From Phenylobacterium sp. (GTDB lineage: Bacteria > Pseudomonadota > Alphaproteobacteria > Caulobacterales > Caulobacteraceae), in contig NZ_JAUXXE010000030.1 in the NCBI RefSeq assembly GCF_030681155.1, positions 62,001 to 126,000 of the forward strand: a stretch of 64,000 bases of DNA. Reading direction: 5' to 3'. The position numbers and the translations under genes are program-made. The notes beneath the pieces are model-generated. The model saw only the letters and a program-made list of their open reading frames with translations, had not been told where the DNA came from and ran no database searches. This document shows, in pieces, positions 33,664 through 44,545 of the stretch (within the stretch, counting starts at the first letter, position 1; each line of letters starts with the position of its first letter).

Positions 33664-35144
33664 GGACGCGGCGTCACGAACGCCCGGACGTCGCTGGTGA
33701 AAGCCTCCAGCGCCGCCTCGTTGGTGTAGGCCATGTGGCCGCCCTCATAGGTCTTCTGCGAGACGCGGTCCGTCGGGAAATAGCCCTGGGCTGCGAGATA
33801 GCGCGCGGGACCAACGGTGGTGGTCAGGTCGTAGATCCCCGTTCCGACCATCAGACGGAACTTCGGATTGGCGGCGAAGGCATCGCCGATCATGGCCGGA
33901 TAGTCGTAGTCGTTGAACGGACCGCCGGCCCCGCTGGTCGGGTTGTAGAGCCATCCCCGGGTGTCGGGCGCGAATGGGCGATACTCGCTCATCGGAAGGG
34001 TCACCGTCAGGTTCTGCGTCAGATGCTCGGACAATAGCGGCGCGACCATGTCGCCCACCTTGGCGAACGGATCGACCGGGCGCTCGCCGGCCTTCGGCGC
34101 CGGGCCTGTGTAGCGGGCGTCATAGGTCGCCAGCATCAGTCCCCTGTCCTTCAGGAGCTCGGTGGCGAAGGCGACCTTGGTGATCACCAGGCGGTTTGTC
34201 AGATAATAGTCGGCGCTGATCCCGGTCATCGCCTGCAACCGCTCGGCGACCTGCTGGCGGTCCGCCTGCGATAGGTCCGCGCCCTTCGCCAGGGCGCTGA
34301 GATACTCCCCCATTCCGTAGCCGTAGGCCGCGTCGATGAAAGCCGCCATGCTCTTGCCGCCCATGTCCGCGCGGCCGTGATAGGCGGCGATGGCCGCCAG
34401 GGCCGGCAGGTTCGCGGCGTAGGCCATCACGTTGCTGGCGCGCTGACTGGTCTCGATCATGTTGGTCGCCTGGCCCATCAGCACCACACCATCGAGCGGC
34501 ATGGTCTTGGCCAGTTCGCTGGCCATCAAGGCGGCGCGGATCGTGCCGTAGCTTTCTCCCAGCACATACTTCGGCGAGGCTTCGCGGCCGTTCGCCTTGA
34601 TCCAGGCCTCGACGAAGCCGGCGACGGACTTGGCGTCTCCATAGGCAGTGTAGAAGTCGGCGCGCTTGCCGCCCGGCAGCACGCGGGTGAAACCGGTCTC
34701 GGCCGGGTCGATGAAGACCAAGTCGGCGACGTCGAGCACCGTGTAGGGATTGTGCTGCAAGGCATAAGGCTTCGGCACGGGCGCGCCCACGTCCTGCGGG
34801 ACGGTGATCCGCTTGGGCCCAAAGGCGCCCATGTGCAGCCAGGATGAGGCGGAGCTGGGACCGCCATTGAACAGGAAGATCACCGGCCGCTCGGCTTGGC
34901 CCTTCGCGCCGTCGCGGACATAGGCGGTGGTCATGAAGCTGATGGTCGGAACACCGTCCTTGTCCTTCAACACGGTCTCCCCGACCGTCGCGAGGTAATG
35001 CACGGTCTGACCGTTGAAGACGCCGGAATGCTGGGTGACGAAGGTCCGCGGCGTCGGGGCCTGCGCCGAGACGGCCGGGGCTTGGGCGTAGGCTTGGGAA
35101 GCTCCTGCGGTCAGCAGGGCCAGCGCCAGCAAGGTCGCTTTCAT
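33660..35144 (-). CDS. Exported S10-family serine carboxypeptidase-like protein (1)
   Basis: A 494-residue protein with a signal peptide (MKATLLALALLTAGASQAYA). The S10 features are NGGPSSAS (oxyanion region, 93-100), the nucleophile Ser198 in GESYG, an Asp in VGTGIYDLTTTVGPARY and a His in YEGGHMAY. S10 enzymes remove C-terminal residues, usually at acidic pH. It is exported and would complement the M1 and M61 aminopeptidases. It is divergent from a second S10 gene, each with its own bipartite element. Confidence 0.9.
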   Translation of the reverse strand: MKATLLALALLTAGASQAYAQAPAVSAQAPTPRTFVTQHSGVFNGQTVHYLATVGETVLKDKDGVPTISFMTTAYVRDGAKGQAERPVIFLFNGGPSSASSWLHMGAFGPKRITVPQDVGAPVPKPYALQHNPYTVLDVADLVFIDPAETGFTRVLPGGKRADFYTAYGDAKSVAGFVEAWIKANGREASPKYVLGESYGTIRAALMASELAKTMPLDGVVLMGQATNMIETSQRASNVMAYAANLPALAAIAAYHGRADMGGKSMAAFIDAAYGYGMGEYLSALAKGADLSQADRQQVAERLQAMTGISADYYLTNRLVITKVAFATELLKDRGLMLATYDARYTGPAPKAGERPVDPFAKVGDMVAPLLSEHLTQNLTVTLPMSEYRPFAPDTRGWLYNPTSGAGGPFNDYDYPAMIGDAFAANPKFRLMVGTGIYDLTTTVGPARYLAAQGYFPTDRVSQKTYEGGHMAYTNEAALEAFTSDVRAFVTPRP

Positions 35145-35204
35145 CGTCAGTCTCCGTTGCAGGCGCGTCGCCCTCCGACGACGCCAGATTGAGGCGGCGC
35201 GGCC

Positions 35205-35258
35205 GGATTTTCTTGTCGTTCTTCGGGGCAGGCGCGAGGCTTGCCGTCTGATTTATGC
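35205..35258 (-). promoter_or_regulatory. Shared bipartite element, site 5 (S10 copy 1)
   Basis: Minus strand: GCATAA (35258-35253), 29 nt, then AAGAACGACAAGAAAATCC (35223-35205), ending 60 nt before the S10 start. It matches the strongest form of both halves. Confidence 0.65.
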
Positions 35259-35276
35259 GGCTGCGGAAAGCTGTCT

Positions 35277-35330
35277 GCATCGACAATGTTTGCAAACAGG
35301 CGCCGCTCGCCCAGAACGCAAAGAATTTCT
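35277..35330 (+). promoter_or_regulatory. Shared bipartite element, site 6 (S10 copy 2)
   Basis: GCATCG (35277-35282), 29 nt, then CAGAACGCAAAGAATTTCT (35312-35330), ending 45 nt before the start of the second S10 gene. It is back to back with site 5, the two hexamers being 18 nt apart. Confidence 0.6.
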
Positions 35331-35375
35331 CACTGCCCAGGCTATTCTGACCTGGCTTCAGGGTGGGGAATGACG

Positions 35376-36851
35376 ATGCGGAAATCGGTCTTGCTATTGA
35401 GCGTCGCCAGCCTTCTGTTGGCCGCGCCCATCAGCGCCCTGGCTCAGGCGGCTACGCCCGCCGCAGCCGCGCCTCGAGCGCCGGTGGTGGCGATCACCCA
35501 GCATGCCGGGACCTTCAACGGCCAGAAGGTGAAGTACGACGCCATCGTCGCCGAGACCTTCCTGAAGGAAGCCGTCGGAGCCCCTGCCGCTTCGGTCGTG
35601 ACGACCGCCTATGTGCGGACCGACAACAAGGACAAGGCCGCGCGGCCTGTCCTCTTCCTGTTCAACGGTGGGCCCGGCGCCTCGACAACGCCGCTGCACT
35701 TCGGCGCCTTCGGGCCCAAGAAGCGGGAAGGCGAGGGCGCGGCCCAGCGCATGGTCGACAATCCCGATAGCCCGTTGGACGCCGTGGACCTGGTGTTCAT
35801 CGACCCGGTCGGCACTGGCTACAGCCGCCCGCTGCCGGGCCACGACGGGCAAGCGTTCTGGAGCCGCACCGGCGACGCCCATGCGGTGAAGACCATCATC
35901 GCCGATTGGCTGAAGGCGAATGGCCGCCAAGCCTCGCCGCGCTACATGCTTGGACAGAGCTATGGCACCACGCGCGCGGCGCTGGTGGCTGGGATCGGCC
36001 AGGACCTGAACCTCGACGGCATCCTGCTCTTCGCCCTGGTCGGCAATCCGCCGGGCCACGAGATGCCCTATGTCACCAGCCTGCCCGCCTTCGCGACGAC
36101 CGCCTGGCATCACCAGCGTATCGACCGGGCAGGGCGCTCGGTGACGGAGGTCTATGAGGAAGCGGTCTCCTTCGCGCGCGGCGAATACGTCACGGCCTTG
36201 ATCAAGGGTGCGAGCCTGACGCCGGCCGAAAAGCGAGCGACCGCCCAGAAGATGTCGGCCCTGATCGGCCTGCCAGCGGAGTTCATCGAGGCCAAGGATC
36301 TGCGGCTCTCCAAGGAGGACTTCATGTTCAACCTCCTGAAGGACCAAGGCGTGCGGATCGGGCAGCTCGACAGCCGCGCAACCCGGGCGCTCGACGCCCC
36401 GGCCCAGCGCCCACCCTATGACGACCCCGGAATGAACTACGCTGAGCCGCGCCCCGCGCCGCCCACTGCGACCGGCGTGACCGCGGCTTCGACGCGCGGT
36501 CTCTCGGCGGTCGATTCCTACTATCAGGAGCACCTGAAGTTCCGCACGGCCGAGACCTACAACGCGCTCAATCTCGACGTGAACAGCGCCTGGGATCACG
36601 AAGGCATGACCGACGTGAACAGCAAGATCGGCGAGGCCATGCGGCAGAATCCCAAGCTGCGGCTGTTCTGGGCGGCGGGCTATTTCGACATCACCACCCC
36701 GGCCTATAGCGGGCGCTATGCGCTGGATCAGGCTGGTGTCCCGGGCGGGCGGCTGAAGGCGGCCTATTTCAACGGCGGCCACTCGGTGTTCACCGACCCG
36801 GCCAACCACACCGCCCTCAGTCAGGCGGTGCGGAACTTCGTGCGGCCCTGA
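35376..36851 (+). CDS. Exported S10-family serine carboxypeptidase-like protein (2)
   Basis: A 491-residue S10 relative with a signal peptide (MRKSVLLLSVASLLLAAPIS, ending ALAQA). It has NGGPGAS, the nucleophile Ser195 in GQSYG, the Asp region WAAGYFDITTPAYSGRY and the His region NGGHSVFTDP. GGTGGGG at 35362-35368 suits ATG 35376 (7-nt spacing) better than ATG 35370. It is collinear with the divergent S10 but clearly diverged, with a Pro-rich insert near PAQRPPYDDPGMNYAEPRPA that the other lacks. Different cleavage preferences are plausible. Confidence 0.9.
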   Translation: MRKSVLLLSVASLLLAAPISALAQAATPAAAAPRAPVVAITQHAGTFNGQKVKYDAIVAETFLKEAVGAPAASVVTTAYVRTDNKDKAARPVLFLFNGGPGASTTPLHFGAFGPKKREGEGAAQRMVDNPDSPLDAVDLVFIDPVGTGYSRPLPGHDGQAFWSRTGDAHAVKTIIADWLKANGRQASPRYMLGQSYGTTRAALVAGIGQDLNLDGILLFALVGNPPGHEMPYVTSLPAFATTAWHHQRIDRAGRSVTEVYEEAVSFARGEYVTALIKGASLTPAEKRATAQKMSALIGLPAEFIEAKDLRLSKEDFMFNLLKDQGVRIGQLDSRATRALDAPAQRPPYDDPGMNYAEPRPAPPTATGVTAASTRGLSAVDSYYQEHLKFRTAETYNALNLDVNSAWDHEGMTDVNSKIGEAMRQNPKLRLFWAAGYFDITTPAYSGRYALDQAGVPGGRLKAAYFNGGHSVFTDPANHTALSQAVRNFVRP

Positions 36852-36880
36852 TATAGGTCGGGCCAATAGCGGAGGTTGGT

Positions 36881-37336
36881 ATGCGAGTCGCAGTCGGAAT
36901 CATCATGGCCCTGGCGCTGGCCGGCCCGGGGGCCGCCAAAGATGCGAACGCCGCCTTCTTTGCTCGCAACGCTAAGGCGCCGGGCGTGAAGACCATTCCT
37001 GGCATTCAGTACAAGGTGTTGAAGTCGGGGCCGGCCGATGGCGTTCATCCGCAACGGTCCGCGACTGTGAGGGTCCGCTACGTAGGCAGCTTCATCGACG
37101 GCAAGGTGTTCGACTCATCGAAGGACGAGCCTGACGGCGCGGTCAGCTTCCCGCTTGGGCGCCTGATCCCCGGCTGGACGACCGTGGTTCCAATGATGCG
37201 CCCGGGCGATGAGTGGGAAATCTACTTGCCGCCGGAGTACGCCTATGGCGCGGCCGGCAAGGACATCATTCCTGGCAATGCGGCGATGGTGTTCCGCATC
37301 GAACTGCTGGAAGTCACCGACGCGCCGGCCTCCTGA
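36881..37336 (+). CDS. FKBP-type peptidyl-prolyl isomerase, exported
   Basis: A 151-residue FKBP-type PPIase. A short signal-like N-terminus (MRVAVGIIMALALAGPGAA) is followed by the single FKBP domain: VRVRYVGSFIDGKVFDSS, FPLGRLIPGWTTVVPMMRPG, IYLPPEYAYGAAG and IIPGNAAMVFRIELLEV. It lacks the N-terminal dimerisation domain of FkpA/Mip. It would catalyse proline isomerisation during folding of exported proteins. It lies 29 nt after the S10 gene and may be co-transcribed with it. Confidence 0.88.
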   Translation: MRVAVGIIMALALAGPGAAKDANAAFFARNAKAPGVKTIPGIQYKVLKSGPADGVHPQRSATVRVRYVGSFIDGKVFDSSKDEPDGAVSFPLGRLIPGWTTVVPMMRPGDEWEIYLPPEYAYGAAGKDIIPGNAAMVFRIELLEVTDAPAS

Positions 37337-37347
37337 GGCCCGTCAGC

Positions 37348-37890
37348 CTAGGCGTCGATTTCCGCCAGGATCGCGCGGCCCCCACCAAGGTTCAGCCGTG
37401 CGCCGCGTTCGAGTATCGCGCCGTCCTCGGCCTCAAGATGCTCGCGGTTCAACTCCAGCGGCTCCAGCGCCAGGACGAATGTCGTTTGGGCCGCGCATTC
37501 GAAAACGTGCGGGCCGTTCAGGCGGCTGACACTGACGGTGCAGACACCGCGGCGGATCATCAGGTTCAGGTCACGGATCGGCCCGTCGTGAAGTGTGGCG
37601 GCGCAGGCCGCATCGCCGGGGAAGGCGAAGGGGGGAGTTGCGGCGTCGAGCGTGACGGTCGCCAGACCTTCGACGGCCAGCTGAAGTCCGGCCCCATCAA
37701 TCACCGTCAGCACCCGATCGACGCCTGGGAAGGCCGAGAACGGCCCGCCCTGCGCCACGTCGGCGATGCTGATCCGCCAGTCGAAGGCGTCCAGCGCCGC
37801 GGTCGGCGGCCAGATCGCGACCTCCCGCGTCACCCCGCCGCCGTTCTTCCACGGCATGGGCGTGCGATTGACCGCGCGCAGGATCCGCAT
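37348..37890 (-). CDS. hutD: HutD family protein
   Basis: A 180-residue HutD protein, a cupin-fold protein found in hut operons and thought to set an upper limit on hut activity. The family block TPMPWKNGGGVTREVAIWPP is at the N-terminus, with WRISIADVAQGGPFSAFPGV following. It is the last gene of the minus-strand hut operon; its start shares one base with the hutU stop (TGATG). It is convergent with the FKBP gene. Confidence 0.88.
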   Translation of the reverse strand: MRILRAVNRTPMPWKNGGGVTREVAIWPPTAALDAFDWRISIADVAQGGPFSAFPGVDRVLTVIDGAGLQLAVEGLATVTLDAATPPFAFPGDAACAATLHDGPIRDLNLMIRRGVCTVSVSRLNGPHVFECAAQTTFVLALEPLELNREHLEAEDGAILERGARLNLGGGRAILAEIDA

Positions 37891-39557
37891 CAGCCGAGGA
37901 TGCCCGGCAGGTCGAGGCCCTTCTCGCGGGCGACGTCGAGGGCGATGTCATAGCCGGCGTCAGCGTGGCGCATGACGCCGGTCGCCGGGTCGTTCCACAG
38001 CACGCGCTCGATGCGCTTGGCGGCGGCCGGGGTGCCGTCGCAGACGATCACCATGCCCGAGTGCTGCGAGAAACCCATGCCGACCCCGCCGCCGTGGTGC
38101 AGCGAGACCCAGGTCGCGCCCGAGGCGGTGTTGAGCAGGGCGTTCAGCAGAGGCCAGTCGGAGACCGCGTCCGAACCGTCGCGCATGGCTTCGGTCTCGC
38201 GGTTGGGGGAGGCGACAGAGCCGCTATCCAGGTGATCGCGGCCGATGACGATCGGGGCTTTCAGCTCGCCCGACGCGACCATCTCGTTGAAGGCCAGGCC
38301 CAGGCGATGGCGATCGCCCAGACCGACCCAGCAGATGCGCGCTGGCAGGCCCTGGAACTTGATCTTCTTCCCGGCCATGTCGAGCCAGTTGTGCAGGTGC
38401 GGATTGTCGGGGATCAACTCCTTCACCTTGGCGTCGGTGCGGGCGATGTCTTCGGGGTCGCCCGACAGCGCCACCCAGCGGAACGGGCCGATGCCGCGGC
38501 AGAACAGCGGGCGGATATAGGCCGGCACGAAGCCCGGGAAATCGAAAGCGTTGGCCACGCCCTCTTCCTTGGCCATCTGGCGAATGTTGTTGCCGTAGTC
38601 GACGGTGGGGACGCCGGCGGCCTGGAAGTCCAACATCGACTGAACGTGCTCGGCCATCGAGGCGCGGGCGGCTTCCTCGACCTGCTTGGGGTCCTGCTCG
38701 CGCATGGCGGCCCAGCGCTCCAAGCTCCAGCCCTTGGGCAGGTAGCCGTTGATCGGATCGTGGGCTGAAGTCTGGTCCGTCAGCAGGTCGGGGCGTACCC
38801 CGCGCTTGAACAGTTCGGGCAGCAGTTCGGCGGCGTTGCCCAGCAGGCCGACCGAGATCGGGGCCTTGTCGGTGCAGGATTGCTTGATCCAGGCTAGGGC
38901 TTCGTCGAGATCTTCCGTGGCCTTATCGAGATAGCCGGTGCGCAGGCGCATCTCGATACGCGAGGGTTGGCATTCGACGGCCAGGCAAGAAGCCCCCGCC
39001 ATCACGGCGGCCAGCGGCTGGGCGCCACCCATGCCGCCGAGCCCGGCGGTTAGCAGCCACTTACCGGACAGATCGCCGGCATAGTGCTGGCGGCCCATCT
39101 CGACGAAGGTCTCATAGGTGCCCTGCACGATACCTTGAGCGCCGATATAGATCCAAGAGCCGGCAGTCATCTGGCCGTACATGGCCAGGCCCTTGCGATC
39201 CAGTTCGTTGAAGTGCTCCCAGGTCGCCCAGCGCGGCACCAGGTTGGAGTTGGCGATCAACACGCGTGGGGCGTCGGCATGGGTGCGGAACACTCCGACC
39301 GGCTTGCCAGACTGAACCAGCAGGGTCTCATCGTCCTCCAGCCGGCGCAGGGTCTCGACGATCTTGTCGTAGCTCTCCCAGTCGCGGGCGGCGCGGCCGA
39401 TGCCGCCATAGACCACCAGCTCTTCCGGTCGCTCGGCGACGTCGGGGTGCAGGTTGTTCATCAGCATGCGCAGCGGCGCTTCGGTCAGCCAGCTCTTGGC
39501 AGTGAGTTCTGTTCCGATCGCGGGGCGGATGACGCGGGTGGGGTCTAGGCGGGTCAT
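37890..39557 (-). CDS. hutU: Urocanate hydratase
   Basis: A 555-residue urocanase, the second step of histidine degradation (urocanate to imidazolonepropionate), using tightly bound NAD. Recognisable blocks are [45 protein letters not shown] (NAD loop) and the active-site area [20 protein letters not shown]. Length and start ([15 protein letters not shown]) match the family; the frame extends upstream to 39857 without homology. It is third in hutI-hutH-hutG-hutU-hutD order after G, and a short gap (8 nt) separates it from hutG. Confidence 0.97.
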   Translation of the reverse strand: MTRLDPTRVIRPAIGTELTAKSWLTEAPLRMLMNNLHPDVAERPEELVVYGGIGRAARDWESYDKIVETLRRLEDDETLLVQSGKPVGVFRTHADAPRVLIANSNLVPRWATWEHFNELDRKGLAMYGQMTAGSWIYIGAQGIVQGTYETFVEMGRQHYAGDLSGKWLLTAGLGGMGGAQPLAAVMAGASCLAVECQPSRIEMRLRTGYLDKATEDLDEALAWIKQSCTDKAPISVGLLGNAAELLPELFKRGVRPDLLTDQTSAHDPINGYLPKGWSLERWAAMREQDPKQVEEAARASMAEHVQSMLDFQAAGVPTVDYGNNIRQMAKEEGVANAFDFPGFVPAYIRPLFCRGIGPFRWVALSGDPEDIARTDAKVKELIPDNPHLHNWLDMAGKKIKFQGLPARICWVGLGDRHRLGLAFNEMVASGELKAPIVIGRDHLDSGSVASPNRETEAMRDGSDAVSDWPLLNALLNTASGATWVSLHHGGGVGMGFSQHSGMVIVCDGTPAAAKRIERVLWNDPATGVMRHADAGYDIALDVAREKGLDLPGILG

Positions 39558-39565
39558 GGAATGGC

Positions 39566-40378
39566 TCAGGCTTTGGCGAAGGCGAGGCACGCCTTCAGGA
39601 CATCGGTGAGGGCCGCGCGCATCGGCGCGGCTTGGATTTCGGAGTAGGGGGTGGGCCAGGTGGCCGGCGTGGGCGCGGCCGCTGGGTCGTCCATGTAGCC
39701 GCGGCACGCCAGTTCCATCTGGATGGCGTGGACGCCGTTCGCAGGCTGGCCGTAGTGGCGGGTCGTCCAGCCGCCCTTGAAGCGGCCGTTGGTCACCCGG
39801 CTGAACGAACTGGCGTCGCAGGCTGCCTCGACGGCGCTGGTCAGGGCGTCGTCGCAACTGGTCCCGGAATTGGTGCCCAGATTGAAGTTCGGTAGCGTTC
39901 CGTCGAACAGCCGCGGGATCACCGAACGGATCGAGTGGGCCTCATAGAGCACGACCTTGCCGTGGATCTCGCGTAGCCGTTTCAACTCCGCGGCCAGGGC
40001 GGCGTGATAGGGCTCGAAGTAGATCGTCCGACGTCGGGCGATCTCAGACTCGTTCGGCTCGCCGCCCAGATAGAGCGGCTCTCCGTCGAAGGTGGTCGTC
40101 GGACAAAGCTCGGTGGTCGCCTGACCGGGATAGAGCGAGGCACCGGAGGGGTCGCGGTTCACGTCGATGACGCTGCGGCTGATCGCCGTGCGCACGGTGG
40201 TGGCGCCGAGTTCGCGGGCGAAGCCGTAGAGCCGGTGGATCCACCAGTCCGCGTCCTTGCGGGCCAGCCAGGGCGAGATGAGTTGAGCCTCGACGTCAGC
40301 CGGGATCTCGGTTCCCGTGTGCGGGAAGCTGACCACCAGCGGCGCGTCGCCGCGATGAACCTCCAGCCAATCCATCAC
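39566..40378 (-). CDS. hutG: N-formylglutamate deformylase
   Basis: A 270-residue N-formylglutamate amidohydrolase, the last step of the five-step hut route (N-formylglutamate to glutamate and formate). Visible features are [49 protein letters not shown] and [15 protein letters not shown]. With hutF in the locus it shows that formiminoglutamate is first deiminated and then deformylated. Its start overlaps the hutH stop by 4 nt. Confidence 0.95.
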   Translation of the reverse strand: MMDWLEVHRGDAPLVVSFPHTGTEIPADVEAQLISPWLARKDADWWIHRLYGFARELGATTVRTAISRSVIDVNRDPSGASLYPGQATTELCPTTTFDGEPLYLGGEPNESEIARRRTIYFEPYHAALAAELKRLREIHGKVVLYEAHSIRSVIPRLFDGTLPNFNLGTNSGTSCDDALTSAVEAACDASSFSRVTNGRFKGGWTTRHYGQPANGVHAIQMELACRGYMDDPAAAPTPATWPTPYSEIQAAPMRAALTDVLKACLAFAKA

Positions 40379-41907
40379 GCCACGCCCGGCAAGGTCGCGG
40401 CGCCCAACGCGTCGCAGACCGCGCCCGAACGAACCAGCAGGTTGGCCGCCTCGATATCGGGGTGGAAGTGACGGTCGTCGGTCAGGTGCGGAACCTTGGC
40501 GCGCAGCAGGGCGCGCACCGATTCCAGCGCCGGGCTGGAGGTCAAGGGCGCGTGGAAGTCGCAGCCCTGGGCCGCCGCCAGCAGTTCGATGCCGATGACT
40601 GCCGTGGCGTTCTCGACCATCGCCAGCAGCCGGCGCGCGCCGTGGGCGGCCATCGAGACGTGGTCTTCCTGATTGGCCGAGGTCGGGATCGAGTCGACGC
40701 TGGCCGGATAGGCGCGCTGCTTGTTCTCCGACACCAGGGCGGCGGCCGTGACCTGCGGGATCATGAAGCCGGAGTTGAGGCCAGGCTTGGGCGTCAGGAA
40801 CGCCGGCAGTCCCGAGAGCGCGGGATCGACCAGCATGGCGATCCGCCGCTCGGCCAGCGAACCGATCTCGCAGACGGTCAGGGCGATCATGTCTGCGGCG
40901 AAGGCCACCGGCTCTGCGTGGAAGTTGCCGCCGGACAGGGCTTCGTCGGTCTCTGGGAAGATCAGCGGGTTGTCGGTGACGCCGTTGGCCTCGGTCCCCA
41001 GCGTGGTCGCCGCTTGGCGCAGGACGTCGAGCGCGGCGCCCATCACCTGCGGCTGGCAGCGCAGGCAGTAGGGGTCCTGAACGCGCTCGTCGTCCTTCAG
41101 GTGCGAGGCGCGGATCGCCGAGCCGGCCATCAGCCCGCGCAGGGCGTCGGCGGTCTCGATCTGGCCGGCATGGCGGCGCAGGGCATGGATGCGCGGATCG
41201 AACGGGGTGTCGGAGCCCTTGGCCGCTTCGGTCGACAGCGCGCCGGTGACTAGGGCGGTGCGGAACAGCACCTCGGCCTCGAACAGGCCGGCCAGGGCGT
41301 TGGCGGTCGAGAATTGGGTGCCGTTCAGCAGGGCCAGGCCCTCCTTGGGGCCTAGCGTCACCACTGAAAGCCCGGCCTCGGCCAGCGCCTGGGCGGCGGG
41401 CAGGCGGGCTTCGCCGACGAAGATCTCGCCGACCCCGATCATGGTCGCCGCCATGTGGGCGAGCGGGGCGAGGTCGCCAGAAGCGCCGACCGAGCCCTGG
41501 GCAGGAACGACCGGCGTCAGGCCCTTCAGAAGCATGGCTTCCAGCAGTGCGACGGTGGTCGGCCTCAGGCCCGAGGCGCCTTGCGCCAGACTGGCCAGCT
41601 TCAAGGCTAGCATCAGCCGGATCACCGGAACGGGGGAGGGCTCGCCCACGCCCGCGGCGTGGGACAGGACGATATTGCGTTGCAGGGTCTCAAGATCGCC
41701 TGCCTCAATGCGGACGCTGGCCAGCTTCCCAAAGCCGGTGTTGATCCCATAGACCGGCTCACCGCGTGCCAGGATGCGCTCGACCGCGGCCGCGCTGGCG
41801 GCGATCACCGGTGCAGAGGCCGGCTCAAGCTTGGCGCCGGCGCCGCGATAGATGGCGCGCCACTCGGCGAGGCTGACCTCGCCTGGTCGCATCACGACGT
41901 CGTTCAT
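40375..41907 (-). CDS. hutH: Histidine ammonia-lyase
   Basis: A 510-residue ammonia-lyase converting histidine to urocanate, the first step. The MIO cofactor forms from Ala142-Ser143-Gly144 within [12 protein letters not shown]. Other family blocks are [22 protein letters not shown] and [15 protein letters not shown]. The start at 41907 ([12 protein letters not shown]) overlaps the hutI stop by 4 nt; longer upstream frames lack homology. Confidence 0.97.
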   Translation of the reverse strand: MNDVVMRPGEVSLAEWRAIYRGAGAKLEPASAPVIAASAAAVERILARGEPVYGINTGFGKLASVRIEAGDLETLQRNIVLSHAAGVGEPSPVPVIRLMLALKLASLAQGASGLRPTTVALLEAMLLKGLTPVVPAQGSVGASGDLAPLAHMAATMIGVGEIFVGEARLPAAQALAEAGLSVVTLGPKEGLALLNGTQFSTANALAGLFEAEVLFRTALVTGALSTEAAKGSDTPFDPRIHALRRHAGQIETADALRGLMAGSAIRASHLKDDERVQDPYCLRCQPQVMGAALDVLRQAATTLGTEANGVTDNPLIFPETDEALSGGNFHAEPVAFAADMIALTVCEIGSLAERRIAMLVDPALSGLPAFLTPKPGLNSGFMIPQVTAAALVSENKQRAYPASVDSIPTSANQEDHVSMAAHGARRLLAMVENATAVIGIELLAAAQGCDFHAPLTSSPALESVRALLRAKVPHLTDDRHFHPDIEAANLLVRSGAVCDALGAATLPGVA

Positions 41908-43109
41908 AGTCCACTCCACACGCGGGCATGGAGCGGATTGAACCCCATGCGATAGACAAGTTCGGCTGGGCGCTCGATGTCCCAGATGGCGAGATCGCAG
42001 CGCTTGCCGACTTCCAAAGTCCCGGTCTGAGCCAGCATGCCGAGCGCACGGGCGGCTTCCCGCGTCACGCCGGCGAGGCATTCATCGACCGTCAGGCGGA
42101 ACAGCGTCGCGCCCATGTTCATGGTCAGCAGCAGCGAGGTCAGCGGCGACGTCCCAGGATTGCAGTCGGTGGCCAGCGCGATCGGCACGCCCGCCCCGCG
42201 CAGGTCCTCGATCGGCGGCAGCTTGGTCTCGCGTACGAAGTAGTAGGCGCCTGGCAACAGGGTCGCGACCACGCCCGCCTTCGCCATGGCGGCGACGCCG
42301 GCCATGTCCAGATGTTCAAGATGATCGGCCGATAGCGCGCCAAATTCGGCGGCCAGCGCCGCGCCGTGCAGGTTCGACAACTGCTCGGCGTGCAGCTTCA
42401 CCGGCAGTCCATGCGCCTTGGAGGCCTCGAACACTCGGCGCGTCTGATCGGGCGTAAAGCCGATCCCCTCGCAGAAAGCGTCCACCGCGTCAGCCAATCC
42501 TTCGGCGGCCACGGCAGGGATCATGCGATTACATACTTCGTCTATGTAACCATCAGAATTACCATCGTATTCGGTCGGCAAGGCGTGGGCGCCGAGGAAG
42601 GTCGTCTTCACGCTGACCGGGCGCAATTGGGCGAGCTTTCGAGCGGCCCGCAGCGACTTCATTTCGTGATCCAGCGACAGGCCGTAGCCCGATTTCACCT
42701 CAATGGTCGTCAGGCCTTCGGCGATCAGGGCGTCGAGCCTGGGCAGGGCGCTGGCGACGAGTTCGTCCTCGCTAGCCGCCCGCGTCGCCTTCATGGTCGA
42801 AACGATGCCGCCGCCGGCCCGCGCGATCGCCTCATAGGAGGCGCCGGCCAGCCGCAGTTCGAACTCGTGGGCGCGGTCGCCGCCGAAGATCAGATGGGTA
42901 TGAGGGTCGATCAGCCCAGGCGTGATCCAGCGACCTTGGCAATCGATGGTCTCTGCCGTCTCGAATCGCGGGGCCTCAGCGGCGTCACCTGCATAGACGA
43001 TCTGCCCATCCTGGCTGGCGATGAGGCCGATTTCGACCTCGCCCAAGCCGGGTCGGGTCGGGGAAAGCGTGGCGAGGCGGGCGTTCGCCCAGATCCGATC
43101 GCATCGCAT
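41904..43109 (-). CDS. hutI: Imidazolonepropionase
   Basis: A 401-residue metal-dependent amidohydrolase that opens imidazolonepropionate to formiminoglutamate. Metal ligands lie in [32 protein letters not shown] and [17 protein letters not shown] 5 nt before ATG 43109 is a strong ribosome-binding site, so the in-frame extension to 43343 is rejected. It is the first gene of the minus-strand hut operon, divergent from hutF with a HutC-type operator between. Confidence 0.97.
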   Translation of the reverse strand: MRCDRIWANARLATLSPTRPGLGEVEIGLIASQDGQIVYAGDAAEAPRFETAETIDCQGRWITPGLIDPHTHLIFGGDRAHEFELRLAGASYEAIARAGGGIVSTMKATRAASEDELVASALPRLDALIAEGLTTIEVKSGYGLSLDHEMKSLRAARKLAQLRPVSVKTTFLGAHALPTEYDGNSDGYIDEVCNRMIPAVAAEGLADAVDAFCEGIGFTPDQTRRVFEASKAHGLPVKLHAEQLSNLHGAALAAEFGALSADHLEHLDMAGVAAMAKAGVVATLLPGAYYFVRETKLPPIEDLRGAGVPIALATDCNPGTSPLTSLLLTMNMGATLFRLTVDECLAGVTREAARALGMLAQTGTLEVGKRCDLAIWDIERPAELVYRMGFNPLHARVWSGL

Positions 43110-43139
43110 GTCCGCCTCCTTCACATCGTCTCGATTAAT

Positions 43140-43154
43140 GTATAGACATATGTC
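43140..43154. promoter_or_regulatory. Candidate HutC operator
   Basis: GTATAGAC (43140-43147) fits the HutC-subfamily consensus GTMTAKAC exactly. It overlaps a perfect 10-bp palindrome, GACATATGTC (43145-43154). The site sits midway in the 65-nt gap between hutI and hutF, so one bound repressor could control both operons. Confidence 0.6.
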
Positions 43155-43174
43155 CGAGCGAGGAGGCTTGTCCA

Positions 43175-44545
43175 GTGTCTGATCGAGGTGAAACGATCTG
43201 GTTCGACAGCGCGCTGCTGGCGACCGGTTGGGCGCGCCAGGTGCGCGTGAGCGTTCGGGATGGCCAGATCGCCGCGATCGAAACTCAGGCGCCGCGACGG
43301 CCGGGCGAGAGCGCCTATGGCCCAGCGCTGCCCGGACTGCCAAATCTGCACAGCCACGCCTTCCAGCGCGGCATGGCGGGCCTGGCCGAAGTGCGCGGTC
43401 CGTCGGCCGACAGCTTCTGGACTTGGCGCGAGGTCATGTACCGCTTCCTGGAGCGGCTGGGTCCGGACGAGGTCGAGGCGGTTGCCGCGCTCGCCTATGC
43501 CGAGATGCTGGAATCCGGTTTCACCCGGGTTGGGGAATTCCACTACCTGCACCACGACCAGGGCGGCCGCGCCTATGCCGACCCCGCCGAGATGGCCGCG
43601 CGCATCGGCGCGGCGGCGGAGGCTACGGGCCTAGGGCTCACCCTGCTGCCGGTCTTCTATGCGCACTCCGGCTTCGGCGGCGGCGCTCCTACGGCCGCTC
43701 AAGCCCGTTTCATCAACAATATCGATATCTTCGCGCGATTGCTTGAGGCCAGCCGGCGGGCGGTGGCCCATCTGCCGGGAGCTGTCGTTGGGCTCGCCCC
43801 GCACAGCCTACGGGCCGCGACGCCGGCCGAGCTTGAGGCGCTTGTCGCCCTGGCGGGCGACAGGCCGATCCACATCCACATTGCCGAGCAGATCAAGGAG
43901 GTCTTCGATTGCGAGGCTTGGTCGGGGCAGCGCCCGGTCGATTGGCTGCTCGACCATGCGCCGGTCGACTCCCGCTGGTGCCTGGTGCATGCGACCCATG
44001 TCACGCCGCAGGAAACCGAGCGCATGGCGGCCAGCGGCGCGGTGGTCGGTCTTTGCCCCATCACCGAGGCCAATCTGGGTGACGGGCTGTTTCCGGCCAA
44101 GGACTATCTGAACGCCGGGGGCCGGTTCGGCATCGGCTCGGACTCCAACGTCTTGATCGACGCCGCCGAGGAGCTTCGGCTGCTGGAATACGGCCAGCGG
44201 TTGGCCAGGCGGACGCGCAATGTGATGGCGACACAGGCCGGCCGCTCGACGGGCGGCGATCTCTATCGCGCGGCCCTGGCGGGCGGCGCCCAGGCGCTGG
44301 GCGGGGATGGCTTGGGGATTAGCGTCGGAGCGCCGGCCGATTTTGTCAGCCTGGACGCCCACCATCCGACCCTGATCGGCCGCGAGGGCGATGCGATCCT
44401 GGACAGCTTCGTGTTCGCCGCCCGGCGCGACGTCATCGACGGGGTCTGGCGCGCGGGTCGCAAGGTCGTCAGTAATGGACGCCACCACCGCCGCGACGAG
44501 ATCACGGCGCGCTATCGGCAGGCTCTGGAGAAAGTGCTCGCGTGA
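43175..44545 (+). CDS. hutF: Formimidoylglutamate deiminase
   Basis: A 456-residue amidohydrolase that converts formimidoylglutamate to N-formylglutamate and ammonia, the fourth step of the five-step pathway. Metal-site blocks are [34 protein letters not shown] and [11 protein letters not shown]; the family mark [16 protein letters not shown] is present. It starts with GTG, preceded by GAGGAGG. Its stop overlaps the hutC start by 4 nt (GTGA). Confidence 0.95.
   Translation: MSDRGETIWFDSALLATGWARQVRVSVRDGQIAAIETQAPRRPGESAYGPALPGLPNLHSHAFQRGMAGLAEVRGPSADSFWTWREVMYRFLERLGPDEVEAVAALAYAEMLESGFTRVGEFHYLHHDQGGRAYADPAEMAARIGAAAEATGLGLTLLPVFYAHSGFGGGAPTAAQARFINNIDIFARLLEASRRAVAHLPGAVVGLAPHSLRAATPAELEALVALAGDRPIHIHIAEQIKEVFDCEAWSGQRPVDWLLDHAPVDSRWCLVHATHVTPQETERMAASGAVVGLCPITEANLGDGLFPAKDYLNAGGRFGIGSDSNVLIDAAEELRLLEYGQRLARRTRNVMATQAGRSTGGDLYRAALAGGAQALGGDGLGISVGAPADFVSLDAHHPTLIGREGDAILDSFVFAARRDVIDGVWRAGRKVVSNGRHHRRDEITARYRQALEKVLA

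Noticed and set aside
34120..35295. 391-codon minus-strand frame overlapping the first S10 peptidase in another frame
   Set aside because: Arg/Gly-rich low-complexity translation typical of a shifted high-GC frame; the S10 frame is clearly the real one.
35394..36866. 490-codon open frame opposite the second S10 peptidase
   Set aside because: Antisense shadow. The plus-strand frame has full S10 motifs and a signal peptide.
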